A DNA stretch of 64,000 nucleotides from Rhizobium sp. L43 (GCF_002531725.1 NZ_NWSQ01000001.1:248001-312000), one strand, 5' to 3'. Positions 18,399 through 27,969 are shown, counted from the stretch's first letter. Notes: a model not told the origin generated them from the letters alone. Made by a program: numbers and translations.

Positions 18399-19625
18399 AT
18401 GTCCCAGCTTGTTTCGCCGCGCGCCGGCGCTTTTCGCCATGCCGGCTTTCGTCATTATTGGATTGCCCGTTTCCTCGTCAACTTCTCCGCCCAGATCATG
18501 GGTGTGTCGGTCGGCTGGCAGATCTATGACATCACCCGCGACCCCTTCGATCTCGGCATGGTAGGCCTCACGCTGTTCCTGCCCGCCTTCCTGCTCGTGC
18601 TGGTGACCGGCGCCGTGGCCGATCGTTTCAACCGTGTGCTGATCATGACGGGCTGCATCGTCGGCGAGGGGCTATGCGCGCTGGCCCTGTTCATATTCAC
18701 CAGGACAGGGGAGCAGACGGTGACGCCGATCCTCTGCATGCTCGCGGTGCTCGGCACGCTGCGTGCCTTCTTCGGCCCGGCACAGCAGTCGCTGATGCCC
18801 GGCCTCGTGCCGGCGGAAGACCGTGCCAGTGCCATCGCCTGGGGCACCTCCTCCTGGCAGATCGCGACTATCGTCGGGCCGGTCGTCGGCGGCCTGCTTT
18901 ACGGCATCTCGCCTGACGTGGCCTACATCAGCTCTTTCGTGCTGCTTGCCGTCGCGGCGGCGATGAGCATCCGCGTACCGGCCGGCGGCCGCGTCGCCGA
19001 GGAAAGACCAAGCTTGGAGACGGTCGTTGCCGGCTTCCGTTACATCTGGAAGGAGAAGATCGTGCTTGGTGCCATCTCCTTCGATCTTTTCGCCATGCTG
19101 CTCGGCGGAGCCTCGGCGTTGCTGCCCGTCTACGCACGCGACATTCTCGCCGTCGGCCCGTGGGGGCTCGGCCTCCTGCGCGCGGCACCCGGCATCGGCT
19201 CGATCCTGGTGGCCGCCTTCCTGCTGCGCCATCCGGTGAAAGACCATGCCGGCGTGATCATGTTCGTCTGCGTCGCCCTGGTGGGTTTCTGCATCGCCGT
19301 GTTCGGCGCCTCGAAGGTGGTCTGGCTGTCGGTGCTGGCGCTTGGCCTGATGGGTGGTTTCGACATGGTCAGCGTCTATGTGCGCGAGACGCTGATCCAG
19401 CTGCGGACGCCCGATGCCGTGCGCGGGCGGGTCAACGCGGTGAACATGGCGTTCGTCGGCGCCTCGAACGAGCTCGGCGAATTCCGCGCCGGCATCTCGG
19501 CCTGGGCCTTCGGCGCCGTGCCGGCGGTGATGATCGGCGGCGCCGCGACGATCGGAGTATCGGCGCTGTGGTGGTATTGGTTTCCGCAATTGCGCAAGGC
19601 AAGGCATTTGCAGGACGGGGCATAG
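18399..19625 (+). CDS. MFS transporter, EntS/DUF894 type
   Basis: 408 residues, about 12 membrane helices. The start FRHAGFRHYWIARFLVNFSA, then VSVGWQIYDITRDPFDLGMV, is characteristic of the MFS_3 (EntS-like) group, which includes enterobactin exporters and many uncharacterised pumps. The motif A equivalent reads VTGAVADRFNRVLIM. The late segment VYVRETLIQLRTPDAVRGRV matches the conserved C-terminal block. It is probably an exporter. No siderophore genes are nearby, so the EntS-like label describes fold only. Confidence 0.82.
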   Translation: MSQLVSPRAGAFRHAGFRHYWIARFLVNFSAQIMGVSVGWQIYDITRDPFDLGMVGLTLFLPAFLLVLVTGAVADRFNRVLIMTGCIVGEGLCALALFIFTRTGEQTVTPILCMLAVLGTLRAFFGPAQQSLMPGLVPAEDRASAIAWGTSSWQIATIVGPVVGGLLYGISPDVAYISSFVLLAVAAAMSIRVPAGGRVAEERPSLETVVAGFRYIWKEKIVLGAISFDLFAMLLGGASALLPVYARDILAVGPWGLGLLRAAPGIGSILVAAFLLRHPVKDHAGVIMFVCVALVGFCIAVFGASKVVWLSVLALGLMGGFDMVSVYVRETLIQLRTPDAVRGRVNAVNMAFVGASNELGEFRAGISAWAFGAVPAVMIGGAATIGVSALWWYWFPQLRKARHLQDGA

Positions 19626-19775
19626 ATTCGTCATGTGCCCTCCTCGCTCAAAGATCGGCCCTGCAAAATCGCAGCTTCGGAGCGACCGGGCATGACAAGA
19701 GGCGCGGCGCCGTAAGGGAACAAAAACCCGGCCACAACCGTTGAAAAGGGTCTCCCTCCAACGTCCGACGGCCTC

Positions 19776-22385
19776 ATGACACTTCCGACAGCGACCTACC
19801 GGATCCAATTCCGCAACGGCATGAGCTTCGATCGCGCCTGCGGCCTCATTCCCTATCTCAAGGCGCTCGGCATCAGCCACCTCTACGCCTCGCCGATCTT
19901 CACCGCCGTCAGCGGCTCCACTCATGGCTATGACGTCACAGACGCCAACGAAATCGACCCGGCGCTCGGTGGCCGGGCCGGATTCGAGCGGCTGACGGAA
20001 AGCCTCGCCGCCGCAGGCATGGGATTGATCCTCGACATCGTCCCGAACCACATGGCCGCCTCGCCGGAAAACGGCTGGTGGCGCGACGTGCTGATATTCG
20101 GCCGGCAAAGCGCCTATGCCAACCATTTCGACATCGACTGGAGCGAGCCGTTGACGCTGCCGCAGCTCGGCCAGGATTTCGACGCGGCGCTCGCCGCCGG
20201 CGAGCTCAGCATCACGCTCGACGAAACGCACGGCAACTTCGCACTTGGCTATTTCGAGACGCTGTTGCCGTTAAACCCCAGCAGTTACGGTGCGCTCGCC
20301 AACCGGCTCGACGATCCGGTGGCGACGAGAATGGCGGAGGCAGCAGCGGTGACCTCAGGCGAGGACTTCGCCCGGGCGATGCGCGACATTCTTTTCGAAG
20401 GCGGCGATGGGGCTCTCCTCCGGCAAAAGCTCGAAGATGTATCAGCCGATCGCGATTTCCTCAAAAGCCTGCATGAGGGACAGCATTGGCGGCTGACCCA
20501 TTGGAAGGAGGCGGCGCTGCATCTGAGCTATCGCCGTTTTTTCGAGGTGACCGGCCTGGTCGGCACTCGCGTCGAAGATCCCGCCGTATTCGAGGACTTA
20601 CACCGGGTGGTGATCGAACTGGTGCGCCATGGCAAGGTCCAGGGCCTGCGCATCGACCATGTCGACGGGCTCGCCGAACCCAAGGCCTATCTCGACAGGT
20701 TGCGCGAGGCGGTCGGGCCGGACAGCTATATCATCGTCGAAAAGATCCTCGGACCCGGTGAGGTGCTACCGGAGAGCTGGCCGGTTGCCGGCACCACCGG
20801 ATATGAATTCATCGCCGCGCTCAGCGAGCTGTTCATCGATAGTGGTGGTCTGCGCATCTTGGACGGGGCCTATCGCAGCCTCGCGGGAGAGACGGGCAAT
20901 CTCGAAGAGGGCCGGCGGATTGCCAAAAGCCTGATGGTGGAGCGCAATTTCGCCGGCGAGACCGACAGGCTGGTGTCGATCGCGGCAGGCATCTTTCCCG
21001 AGCTGAACAGAGACCAGATCGCCACCGCGCTCGGCGAATTGCTGATCGCCTTTCCCGTCTACCGCACCTATGGCGACGGCGGCCCGCTTTCCTGGCAGGA
21101 TGCCGCGGTCCTTGCCGGGACCGCATCGCAAGTCATGCCAAAGCTCGATAATCGCAGGGCGTGCGACCATGTGCTGAAGCTTCTCGAAGGCAAGATCGAA
21201 GGGGATGCGGCCCACGAATTCCGCATCCGCTTTCAGCAATTGAGTGGACCTGTCATGGCGAAGGCGACAGAGGATACGCTGTTTTACCGCTATAACAGGC
21301 TGCTTGCCGCCAACGAAGTGGGCGGCGAACCGGGCAAGCCGCCTGGCGGCACGGAGGAATTCCACCGCCGTATGGCCGAGCGGGCGCGGCTACAGCCGTA
21401 TGGGCTTTCGGCAAGCGCCACCCACGACACCAAACGCGGCGAGGATGCGCGCGCCAGGCTTTATGCGCTGAGCGAAGGCGCGGATGTTTTTGCGCAAGCG
21501 GTCGAGCGCTGGCGCGACATGAACCGGCCATGGCTGCAGGACCTGCCGGATGGCATTGTGCCGGAGCCGAATGTCGAATGGATGCTCTATCAGGCGCTCG
21601 CCGGCATCTGGCCGGAAGATTTCGACCGCGGGCAGACGGATGCGCTTGCTGAACGCTTCACCGGCTATGCGGTCAAGGCGGTGCGCGAGGCCAAACTGCG
21701 CAGCAATTGGACAGAACAGGATACCGCCTATGAAGAAGCAGTGACGACCTATGCCGCGGCGCTGGTGTCACCCGACAATAGCGCCTTCCTCGAAGATTTC
21801 GAAAGCGTGCTGCAGCCCTTCATCGCGGCGGGCTACCTCAACAGCCTGTCGCAGACGCTGCTCAAGCTGACGGCCCCCGGCATTCCCGACATCTACCAGG
21901 GTACGGAGGGCTTCGATTTCAGCCTCGTCGATCCCGACAACCGTCGGCCGGTCGATCATGCGCGGCTGGCGGGCTGGCTTGATGAAGCCAGGCCGATCGC
22001 CAAGCTGCAGGCGGCGGCATTGAAACAGCGCATCGTCGCGATCGGCCTGCAACTGCGCCAACGGTATGCGGACCTCTTTGCCAGAGGCGACTATCTGCCG
22101 CTGAAGGTGACGGGCAACCGCCGCGACCATGTGCTGGCGTTTGCCCGGGTGCATAAGGGTGATTTCGCCATCGTCGCGGCGCCGCGGCTGATGTTCGGCT
22201 GGCTCGACCCGGGCGTGCTCTTTGCCGGCCCGGAATTCTGGGAGGATACGGCAATCGCCGTCCCCTCCCCGCTGCACGGGCTGAAGGCGGACCTGGTGAC
22301 CGGAAAGACGATCGAACCCGGCGGCAACATTTCGGTCGCCGCCCTGCTCGGCAGCCAGCCGGTTGGGCTGATCACCCCGCTCTGA
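19776..22385 (+). CDS. treY: maltooligosyl trehalose synthase
   Basis: 869 residues, the usual length. GH13 family enzyme that rearranges the reducing-end alpha-1,4 bond of maltooligosaccharides to the alpha,alpha-1,1 bond of maltooligosyl trehalose. Signature blocks are YRIQFRNGMSFDRACGLIPY, HGYDVTDANEIDPALGG, GLILDIVPNHMAAS, the nucleophile region GLRIDHVDGL, the acid/base region YIIVEKIL and late SATHDTKRGEDARARL. The partner treZ, which releases trehalose, is not next to it and must lie elsewhere. There is no obvious Shine-Dalgarno before the ATG. Confidence 0.94.
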   Translation: MTLPTATYRIQFRNGMSFDRACGLIPYLKALGISHLYASPIFTAVSGSTHGYDVTDANEIDPALGGRAGFERLTESLAAAGMGLILDIVPNHMAASPENGWWRDVLIFGRQSAYANHFDIDWSEPLTLPQLGQDFDAALAAGELSITLDETHGNFALGYFETLLPLNPSSYGALANRLDDPVATRMAEAAAVTSGEDFARAMRDILFEGGDGALLRQKLEDVSADRDFLKSLHEGQHWRLTHWKEAALHLSYRRFFEVTGLVGTRVEDPAVFEDLHRVVIELVRHGKVQGLRIDHVDGLAEPKAYLDRLREAVGPDSYIIVEKILGPGEVLPESWPVAGTTGYEFIAALSELFIDSGGLRILDGAYRSLAGETGNLEEGRRIAKSLMVERNFAGETDRLVSIAAGIFPELNRDQIATALGELLIAFPVYRTYGDGGPLSWQDAAVLAGTASQVMPKLDNRRACDHVLKLLEGKIEGDAAHEFRIRFQQLSGPVMAKATEDTLFYRYNRLLAANEVGGEPGKPPGGTEEFHRRMAERARLQPYGLSASATHDTKRGEDARARLYALSEGADVFAQAVERWRDMNRPWLQDLPDGIVPEPNVEWMLYQALAGIWPEDFDRGQTDALAERFTGYAVKAVREAKLRSNWTEQDTAYEEAVTTYAAALVSPDNSAFLEDFESVLQPFIAAGYLNSLSQTLLKLTAPGIPDIYQGTEGFDFSLVDPDNRRPVDHARLAGWLDEARPIAKLQAAALKQRIVAIGLQLRQRYADLFARGDYLPLKVTGNRRDHVLAFARVHKGDFAIVAAPRLMFGWLDPGVLFAGPEFWEDTAIAVPSPLHGLKADLVTGKTIEPGGNISVAALLGSQPVGLITPL

Positions 22386-22424
22386 GCCGGCCGCCCAACG
22401 CCTCGACATTCACGAAAATAGTGC

Positions 22425-22455
22425 TTGACCTTCCTGTTGCTGGAAGGTTCATAAA
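22425..22455 (+). promoter_or_regulatory. CueR/MerR-type promoter-operator of the copper ATPase
   Basis: A 21-bp dyad ACCTTCC-N7-GGAAGGT (22428-22448) sits between a -35 TTGACC (22425-22430) and a -10-like CATAAA (22450-22455) separated by 19 bp. An over-long 19-bp spacer filled by a dyad is the hallmark of MerR-family activation by DNA untwisting. The arms match the CueR/HmrR consensus. Because cueR lies directly downstream of the ATPase gene, the regulator would control its own synthesis too. Confidence 0.85.
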
Positions 22456-22490
22456 CCTGTCCAGGTGCCGCTACCGGCGCGGAGAGAGTT

Positions 22491-25019
22491 ATGGATATCA
22501 CGCACGAACACGATCCCCATCACAGCCACATCAATGGCGACGATCATTGCCATTGCGGCGATGACCAGGGGAAGGCTGCCGAAGCCATGATCCGTGATCC
22601 CGTCTGCGGCATGACCGTCGATCCACAGGCCGGCAAGCCTTCGTTCGATCATGCGGGCCGCATTTATCATTTCTGCTCCGAGGGTTGCCGGACGAAATTT
22701 GCCGCTGCACCTGGGGATTACCTGACCGCGAAGGATCCGGTCTGCGGCATGAGCGTCGATCGCGGGGCGGCGAGATACTTCCTGAAAGCCGACGGCGAGA
22801 AATTCTACTTCTGCTCGGCCGTGTGCCAGGCGAAGTTCGAAGCCGACCCCGCAGCCTATCGCGACGGCAAGCGCCCGCCGGCAAAACCGGCACCGAAGGG
22901 CACGCTCTATACCTGTCCGATGCATCCCGAAGTCGTCAGCGACCGTCCCGGCGACTGCCCGAAATGCGGCATGGCGCTGGAGCCGTCGGGCATTCCACCC
23001 GCTGATGAAGGCCCGAACCCGGAACTCGTCGATTTCGTCAGGCGGCTCTGGGTCAGCGCCATCCTTGCCCTGCCGTTGCTGGCGCTCGGCATGGGGCCGA
23101 TGCTCGGCCTGCCGCTCCGCGAAGCGATCGGCGAGCCGCAGGCGACCTTCATCGAACTGCTGCTGGCAACGCCGGTGGTGCTCTGGGCCGCCCTCCCCTT
23201 CTTCCGCCGCGCCTGGGCGTCGCTTGTCAACCGCAGCCCGAATATGTGGACGCTGATCGGTCTCGGCGTCGGCACCGCCTATCTCTACAGCCTCGTCGCC
23301 ACGCTTGCGCCCGGCATCTTCCCGATGAGCTTTCGCGGCCACGGCGCGACTGTCCCCGTCTATTTCGAGGCCGCCGCCGTCATCGTCGCACTCGTCTTCG
23401 TCGGCCAGGTGCTGGAATTGAAGGCGCGCGAACGCACCGGCTCGGCAATCCGCGCTTTGCTCGACCTTGCGCCGAAGACGGCGCGGCGTATCGATGCCGA
23501 CGGCAGTGAGAGCGATGTTGAGGTGGACGACATCAAGACCGGCGACCGGCTGCGTGTGCGCCCCGGCGAGCGCGTGCCGGTGGACGGTTCCGTCCTCGAG
23601 GGCCAGTCGACCGTCGACGAATCGATGATATCAGGCGAGCCCCTGCCCGTGGAGAAGTCGAAGGGCGACGCGCTGACCGGCGGCACGATCAATAAGAACG
23701 GCACCCTCGTCATGTCGGCCGAAAAGGTCGGTGCAGACACGGTGCTGTCGCGCATCGTCGACATGGTCGCCAAGGCGCAGCGCTCGCGGGCGCCGATCCA
23801 GGGCGCGGTCGACCGGGTGTCGGCCGTCTTCGTGCCGGCGGTGGTCGCCGCCGCCATCCTTGCCTTCCTCGTCTGGGCAGCAGTCGGTCCGGAGCCGCGC
23901 ATGGCCAATGGGCTGCTTGCCGCCGTCGCCGTTCTGATCATCGCCTGCCCCTGTGCGCTCGGCCTTGCAACGCCGATGTCGATCATGATTGCGACCGGGC
24001 GCGGCGCTGGGGAAGGCGTGCTGATCAAGGATGCCGAAGCGCTCGAGCGTTTTTCCAAGGTCGACACGCTGATCGTCGACAAGACCGGTACGCTGACCGA
24101 AGGCAAGCCGAGGCTTACCGACATCGTCGCCTTTGGCGGCGGCGGCGGGGAAGACCGGCTGCTGTCGCTGGCGGCAAGCCTGGAGCGCGGCTCGGAACAT
24201 CCGCTGGCCGAGGCGATCGTGTCCGGCGCCGAGGAGCGCGGCATCCCCTTTCTCGAGGTCAGCGGCTTCGAGGCAAAGACCGGCAAGGGCGTTCAGGGTC
24301 TTGCTGGTAGCACGACGGTGGCGCTCGGCAATGCGGCGATGCTTGCCGATCTCGGCATCGACTCCACAGCCCTTGCCGAGAAGACCGAAGCGCTGCGCGG
24401 CGACGGCAAGACGGTGATGTTCGTGGTGTTCGATGGCGCGCTTGCCGGTCTCGTCGCCGTTGCCGACCGCATCAAGCCGACGACGGCTGCCGCCATCAAG
24501 GCGCTGCACGACAGCGGCCTGAAGATCATCATGGCGACGGGCGACAATGAACGTACCGCGCGGGCGGTGGCAAAAAGCCTCGGCATCGACGAGGTCCGCG
24601 CCGATGTGCTGCCGGAAGGCAAGAAGGCGCTGATCGATGAGCTGCGTGCCAAAGGCGCCATCATCGCCATGGCCGGCGACGGCGTCAACGATGCGCCCGC
24701 ACTTGCCGCCGCCGATGTCGGCATCGCCATGGGCACCGGCGCCGACGTCGCGATGGAAAGCGCCGGCATCACCTTGGTGAAGGGCGATCTCACCGGCATC
24801 GTCAGGGCGCGGCGGCTGGCGGAGGCGACGATGCGCAACATCCGCCAGAATCTCGGCTTCGCCTTCGGCTATAATGCGCTCGGCGTTCCGGTCGCAGCCG
24901 GCGTGCTCTACCCGGTCTTCGGGCTGCTGCTGTCGCCGATGATCGCCGCGGCGGCGATGAGCCTTTCCTCCGTCTCGGTGATATCGAATGCGCTGAGACT
25001 GCGTTTTGCGAAACTATAG
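22491..25019 (+). CDS. copA: copper-exporting P1B-type ATPase with two YHS domains
   Basis: 842 residues. A His-rich N-terminus ([20 protein letters not shown]) is followed by two YHS metal-binding domains ([10 protein letters not shown]...[10 protein letters not shown] and [10 protein letters not shown]...[10 protein letters not shown]) and a heavy-metal-binding module (YTCPMHPEV...CPKCGMAL). No classical CxxC HMA domain is seen. The core has the transport motif Cys486-Pro-Cys488 ([14 protein letters not shown]), the phosphorylated Asp530 in [11 protein letters not shown], an HP motif in [10 protein letters not shown] and the hinge [14 protein letters not shown]. It should pump Cu(I) to the periplasm. 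Expression from a CueR-type promoter and the adjacent cueR support copper as substrate. In rhizobia this gene is also called actP. Confidence 0.93.
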   Translation: MDITHEHDPHHSHINGDDHCHCGDDQGKAAEAMIRDPVCGMTVDPQAGKPSFDHAGRIYHFCSEGCRTKFAAAPGDYLTAKDPVCGMSVDRGAARYFLKADGEKFYFCSAVCQAKFEADPAAYRDGKRPPAKPAPKGTLYTCPMHPEVVSDRPGDCPKCGMALEPSGIPPADEGPNPELVDFVRRLWVSAILALPLLALGMGPMLGLPLREAIGEPQATFIELLLATPVVLWAALPFFRRAWASLVNRSPNMWTLIGLGVGTAYLYSLVATLAPGIFPMSFRGHGATVPVYFEAAAVIVALVFVGQVLELKARERTGSAIRALLDLAPKTARRIDADGSESDVEVDDIKTGDRLRVRPGERVPVDGSVLEGQSTVDESMISGEPLPVEKSKGDALTGGTINKNGTLVMSAEKVGADTVLSRIVDMVAKAQRSRAPIQGAVDRVSAVFVPAVVAAAILAFLVWAAVGPEPRMANGLLAAVAVLIIACPCALGLATPMSIMIATGRGAGEGVLIKDAEALERFSKVDTLIVDKTGTLTEGKPRLTDIVAFGGGGGEDRLLSLAASLERGSEHPLAEAIVSGAEERGIPFLEVSGFEAKTGKGVQGLAGSTTVALGNAAMLADLGIDSTALAEKTEALRGDGKTVMFVVFDGALAGLVAVADRIKPTTAAAIKALHDSGLKIIMATGDNERTARAVAKSLGIDEVRADVLPEGKKALIDELRAKGAIIAMAGDGVNDAPALAAADVGIAMGTGADVAMESAGITLVKGDLTGIVRARRLAEATMRNIRQNLGFAFGYNALGVPVAAGVLYPVFGLLLSPMIAAAAMSLSSVSVISNALRLRFAKL

Positions 25020-25028
25020 GAGACGGCG

Positions 25029-25418
25029 ATGAATATCGGGCAAGCATCCGAACGGTCCGGCCTGCCGTCGAAGACCATCCGCTATTACGAGGATATCGGC
25101 CTTATCCGCCCCGAAAGGGGCGAAAACGGCTATCGCGACTATGCCGCAACCGACGTCCACAAGCTGCGCTTCCTGCAGCGCTCGCGCGGCCTCGGCTTTT
25201 CCGTCGAGGAATGCCGGCAATTGCTGGCACTCTATGAGGACAAGGACCGGGCGAGCGCCGACGTCAGGGATATCGCCCAGGCCAAGCTTACCGAGATCGA
25301 CCGCAAGATCCGTGAACTCTCGGAACTGCGCCACACCCTGGAGCACCTCGTGCATGCCTGCCACGGCAACGACAGGCCGGACTGTCCGATCCTCGAAGAG
25401 CTTTCGGACGGCGGCTGA
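25029..25418 (+). CDS. cueR: CueR/HmrR copper-responsive MerR-family activator
   Basis: 129 residues. The MerR winged helix is at the N-terminus (MNIGQASERSGLPSKTIRYY, then YEDIGLIRPERGENGYRDY), followed by a long dimerisation helix and the metal loop with Cys111 and Cys119 (HACHGNDRPDCPILEEL). This loop has the same 8-residue spacing as the two Cu(I) ligands of E. coli CueR. The gene starts 9 bp after the copper ATPase stop with AGGAGA in between, so they form an operon controlled by the dyad at 22428-22448. Confidence 0.93.
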   Translation: MNIGQASERSGLPSKTIRYYEDIGLIRPERGENGYRDYAATDVHKLRFLQRSRGLGFSVEECRQLLALYEDKDRASADVRDIAQAKLTEIDRKIRELSELRHTLEHLVHACHGNDRPDCPILEELSDGG

Positions 25419-25445
25419 TCCTTTTCGGGAGCGCAGCGCGCAGCT

Positions 25446-25754
25446 TCAGGAAAGCTGCGGCATATTCTGGTTGGCCGCTAGCGAAGGTTGAGCCCGCTCG
25501 TCGGCCTCTTCATCTTCGCCGTCATCCAGCACGCCGTCATCCAGCCGATGCTTGATCGCCAGCGCATAGATCACGTCGAGAATATTGCGGTCCCTGAGAT
25601 GAGGATCGGTCAGCGCGAGAAGTGAGGCCCGGACGATCTTCTTGCTGGTGGCCTTCGGGCAACGCGCCTTGACGAAATCATAGAGCGCCTGATCCGTCAG
25701 CCCTTCCATGGCGCCGTCTACGAGAGCTTCGTAGACCCGCTTCTTTTCCTTCAT
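25446..25754 (-). CDS. conserved hypothetical protein, acidic tail
   Basis: 102 residues, not recognised. It begins MKEKKRVYEALVDGAMEG and is mostly predicted helix (LTDQALYDFVKARCPKATSK, then IVRASLLALTDPHLRD), followed by a strongly acidic stretch (LDDGVLDDGEDEEADERAQ) and a short tail. There is no signal peptide or membrane segment. It is convergent with cueR and divergent from the ECF sigma gene. Its upstream region has three helically phased GTCAT repeats. Confidence 0.6.
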   Translation of the reverse strand: MKEKKRVYEALVDGAMEGLTDQALYDFVKARCPKATSKKIVRASLLALTDPHLRDRNILDVIYALAIKHRLDDGVLDDGEDEEADERAQPSLAANQNMPQLS

Positions 25755-25782
25755 TCTTTATTTTCCCCTGCAAATCAGCAGG

Positions 25783-25809
25783 CGTCATGATCTGTCATGT
25801 AATTGTCAT
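25783..25809. promoter_or_regulatory. three phased GTCAT direct repeats
   Basis: GTCAT occurs at 25784, 25794 and 25805, that is at 10- and 11-bp steps, so the copies lie on one face of the helix. Read toward the hypothetical gene they are ATGAC repeats ending about 30 bp before its ATG at 25754. This looks like a binding site for an activator or repressor that contacts direct repeats. The factor is unknown. Confidence 0.35.
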
Positions 25810-25909
25810 ACACAATCGCCGATTTGAGGCGCCTGTCCACTGGAGAAGGGTATCTGATGGTGGCCCGGGCGGCATTTTTTCACCCGATCGACTTTTTTGC
25901 CCCCGGCCG

Positions 25910-25938
25910 GGAATAAAATCCGCCGCACTTGCGTATAC
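25910..25938 (+). promoter_or_regulatory. candidate ECF-type autoregulated promoter
   Basis: GGAATAA (25910-25916), a ~15-bp spacer, then CGTATAC (25932-25938), ending 7 bp before the sigma factor ATG at 25945. A GGAAT-type -35 with a CGT-type -10 is the pattern expected for promoters read by ECF sigma factors, and ECF genes commonly autoregulate. The very short distance to the ATG would imply a nearly leaderless transcript, which is a caution. Confidence 0.4.
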
Positions 25939-25944
25939 TCAATC

Positions 25945-26484
25945 ATGGAACGCAAAGACCGCCCCTTCGACATCATCGGACAGCTTGCAGCGCTGAGGCG
26001 CTACGCTCGCTCGCTGGTGCGCAATGCGGATGAGGCGGAGGATCTGGTGCACGATGCGCTGGTGCGCGCCTTCGAGAAGAAAAAGAGCTTCCGCAGCGGC
26101 GCCAACCTGCGCACCTGGCTGCTCTCCATCCTGCACAATGCCCATATCGACCGTCTTCGCCGGAACCGCTCGCTGATGCGCCGCCACGACGAGGCGGCTG
26201 TTGAAGCCGAGCAGTCGCTGCCGGCCGGCCAGGAACATGCGGTGCGCCTGCAGCAGGTGCGCGACGCCTTCTTCGACCTGCCGGAGGAACAGCGCGAGGC
26301 GCTGCATCTCGTCGCCATCGAAGACCTCTCCTACCAGGAAGCCGCCCAGGCGCTCGGCATTCCCGTGGGCACGTTGATGTCGCGCATCTCGCGGGCCCGC
26401 GCACAACTGCGCGAATTCGAGGAGAAGACGCCGCGGGTTTCGCATCTGAGATTGATCGGAAGGGACGGCAATGAAAGCAATTGA
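25945..26484 (+). CDS. ECF-family RNA polymerase sigma factor
   Basis: 179 residues. Region 2 (SLVRNADEAEDLVHDALVRA, then LRTWLLSILHNAHIDRLRR) and region 4 (FFDLPEEQREALHLVAIEDL, SYQEAAQALGIPVGTLMSRI) are both present and region 3 is missing, as in all ECF sigmas. The ATG at 25945 is preferred because residues encoded upstream of it do not resemble the family. The 3' end overlaps the anti-sigma gene by 14 bp, so the two are co-translated, the usual arrangement for sigma and its inhibitor. The trigger cannot be read from sequence. Confidence 0.9.
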   Translation: MERKDRPFDIIGQLAALRRYARSLVRNADEAEDLVHDALVRAFEKKKSFRSGANLRTWLLSILHNAHIDRLRRNRSLMRRHDEAAVEAEQSLPAGQEHAVRLQQVRDAFFDLPEEQREALHLVAIEDLSYQEAAQALGIPVGTLMSRISRARAQLREFEEKTPRVSHLRLIGRDGNESN

Positions 26485-27238
26485 TCCGATCCTCGATGCC
26501 GATCTCGACGCCTATGTCGACGGCGAGCTCGATGTCGCCCGCCGCATCCAGGTGGAATCCTATCTTTCCGAGCATCCGGCGATTGCCGCCAAGGTCATGG
26601 CCGACCTCAGCGTCAAAGGCGAATTGCGTCTGGCGCTTGCCGGCGAAAGTGCCTTCGGCCGCCCCGAGACCCGCGATGCCGCCCGCCGGCTGGAACGTGG
26701 CCTTTCCTATGGCCGCATTTTCCATTCGATGCAGCGCATCGCCGCCGTCGGCATTCTGGTTACCGCCGGCTGGGTGGCGCACAATTCCTTCGGCGCCTTC
26801 TCGGCCACCGAGGTGTCGGCCTCCGTTCCGGCGCCGGCCTATGTCGAAGATGCCGTTCGCGCCTATCAGACCGCAGCCCTGCGCCAATCGATGCCTTCGC
26901 AGACATCGGCCACCTATAACGCTGACGACATCCGCGCCGCCACCGCGATCGTCATGCCCGAACTGCCCAGGGATTGGAAGGTTGCCGATGTGCAGATCTT
27001 CCCGTCCGAATTCGGCCCCAGCGTCGAGATGGCGATCGAGCAGTCGGATGGAAAGCGGCTGTCGCTTTTCGCTGTCCGTCCAGGCGCCTTCGAGGTCAAG
27101 CCGGTCAGCCATCTCACGCTGGAGAAAGCAGAAGCCGCCTATTGGCAAATCGGCGAAGTCGCTTATGCGCTGATCGCCGACGATGGCGGTCTCAATCTCG
27201 ACCAGGCGGCCGAACGGCTCGCCCGCTCGCTCTATTAG
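26471..27238 (+). CDS. membrane anti-sigma factor partner of the ECF sigma
   Basis: 255 residues. The N-terminal helix-rich part (LDADLDAYVDGELDVARRIQ, VESYLSEHPAIAAKVMADL) resembles the anti-sigma/zf-HC2 domain but has no His-x3-Cys-x2-Cys zinc motif. One membrane segment follows at about residues 90-110 (RIAAVGILVTAGWVAHNSF) and the rest is probably periplasmic. It would hold the sigma factor at the inner membrane and release it on an envelope or oxidative signal. Position and overlap with the sigma gene carry most of the weight. Lack of zinc ligands argues against a direct thiol switch. Confidence 0.82.
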   Translation: MKAIDPILDADLDAYVDGELDVARRIQVESYLSEHPAIAAKVMADLSVKGELRLALAGESAFGRPETRDAARRLERGLSYGRIFHSMQRIAAVGILVTAGWVAHNSFGAFSATEVSASVPAPAYVEDAVRAYQTAALRQSMPSQTSATYNADDIRAATAIVMPELPRDWKVADVQIFPSEFGPSVEMAIEQSDGKRLSLFAVRPGAFEVKPVSHLTLEKAEAAYWQIGEVAYALIADDGGLNLDQAAERLARSLY

Positions 27239-27258
27239 TTCAAACCGAGGAGATCAGC

Positions 27259-27969
27259 ATGAACCCGATCAATCCCCGCTACGGCGCCGTCGCCGGCTCC
27301 CAGGCCCTCTTTGACGAGGGTCTCCGCCAGCATATGCTGCGCGTCTACAACTATATGGCTCTCGGCCTCGTCATCACAGGCCTCGTCGCCTTCGTCGTCG
27401 GCTCGACGCCGGCACTCTACGTGCCGATCTTCGGCTCACCGCTGAAGTGGGTGGTGATGCTCGCCCCGCTCGCCTTCGTCTTCTTCTTCTCGTTCCGCAT
27501 CCAGACGATGTCGGCCAGCACCGCCCAGATCACCTTCTGGGCCTTCTGCGCCGTAATGGGCCTGTCGCTTGCCTCCGTCTTCCTGGTCTTCACCGGGATG
27601 AGCATCGCGCGGACCTTCTTCATCACCGCCACGATGTTCGGCGCCACCAGCCTTTACGGCTATGCGACCAAGCGTGACCTCTCGCGCATGGGCTCCTTCC
27701 TGATGATGGGTCTCTTCGGCGTCATCATCGCCTCTGTCGTCAACATCTTCTTGGGTTCGAGCGCACTGCAGTTCGCGATCTCGGTGATCGGCATCGTCGT
27801 CTTCGTCGGCCTCACCGCCTACGACACGCAGAACATCAAGGAACAGTATTCGGAAAACTACGATCAGGAATCGAACCAGAAGCTCGCCGTCTTCGGCGCG
27901 CTCTCCCTCTACCTGAACTTCGTCAACATCTTCCAGCTTCTGCTCAACTTCACCGGCGAGCGGGAATAG
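27259..27969 (+). CDS. Bax inhibitor-1/YccA-family inner membrane protein
   Basis: 236 residues with seven hydrophobic segments (for example YNYMALGLVITGLVAFVVG and FLMMGLFGVIIASVVNIFLG) and the family C-terminal motif GLTAYDTQNIKEQYSE...ALSLYLNFVNIFQLLL. The ATG at 27259 follows GAGGAGA. Family members (BI-1/TMBIM, E. coli YbhL/YccA) are calcium-leak channels or modulators of membrane proteases. The bacterial role is poorly defined. It sits 20 bp after the anti-sigma gene in the same direction and is followed by a clear terminator, so it may be the last gene of the sigma operon. Confidence 0.9.
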   Translation: MNPINPRYGAVAGSQALFDEGLRQHMLRVYNYMALGLVITGLVAFVVGSTPALYVPIFGSPLKWVVMLAPLAFVFFFSFRIQTMSASTAQITFWAFCAVMGLSLASVFLVFTGMSIARTFFITATMFGATSLYGYATKRDLSRMGSFLMMGLFGVIIASVVNIFLGSSALQFAISVIGIVVFVGLTAYDTQNIKEQYSENYDQESNQKLAVFGALSLYLNFVNIFQLLLNFTGERE

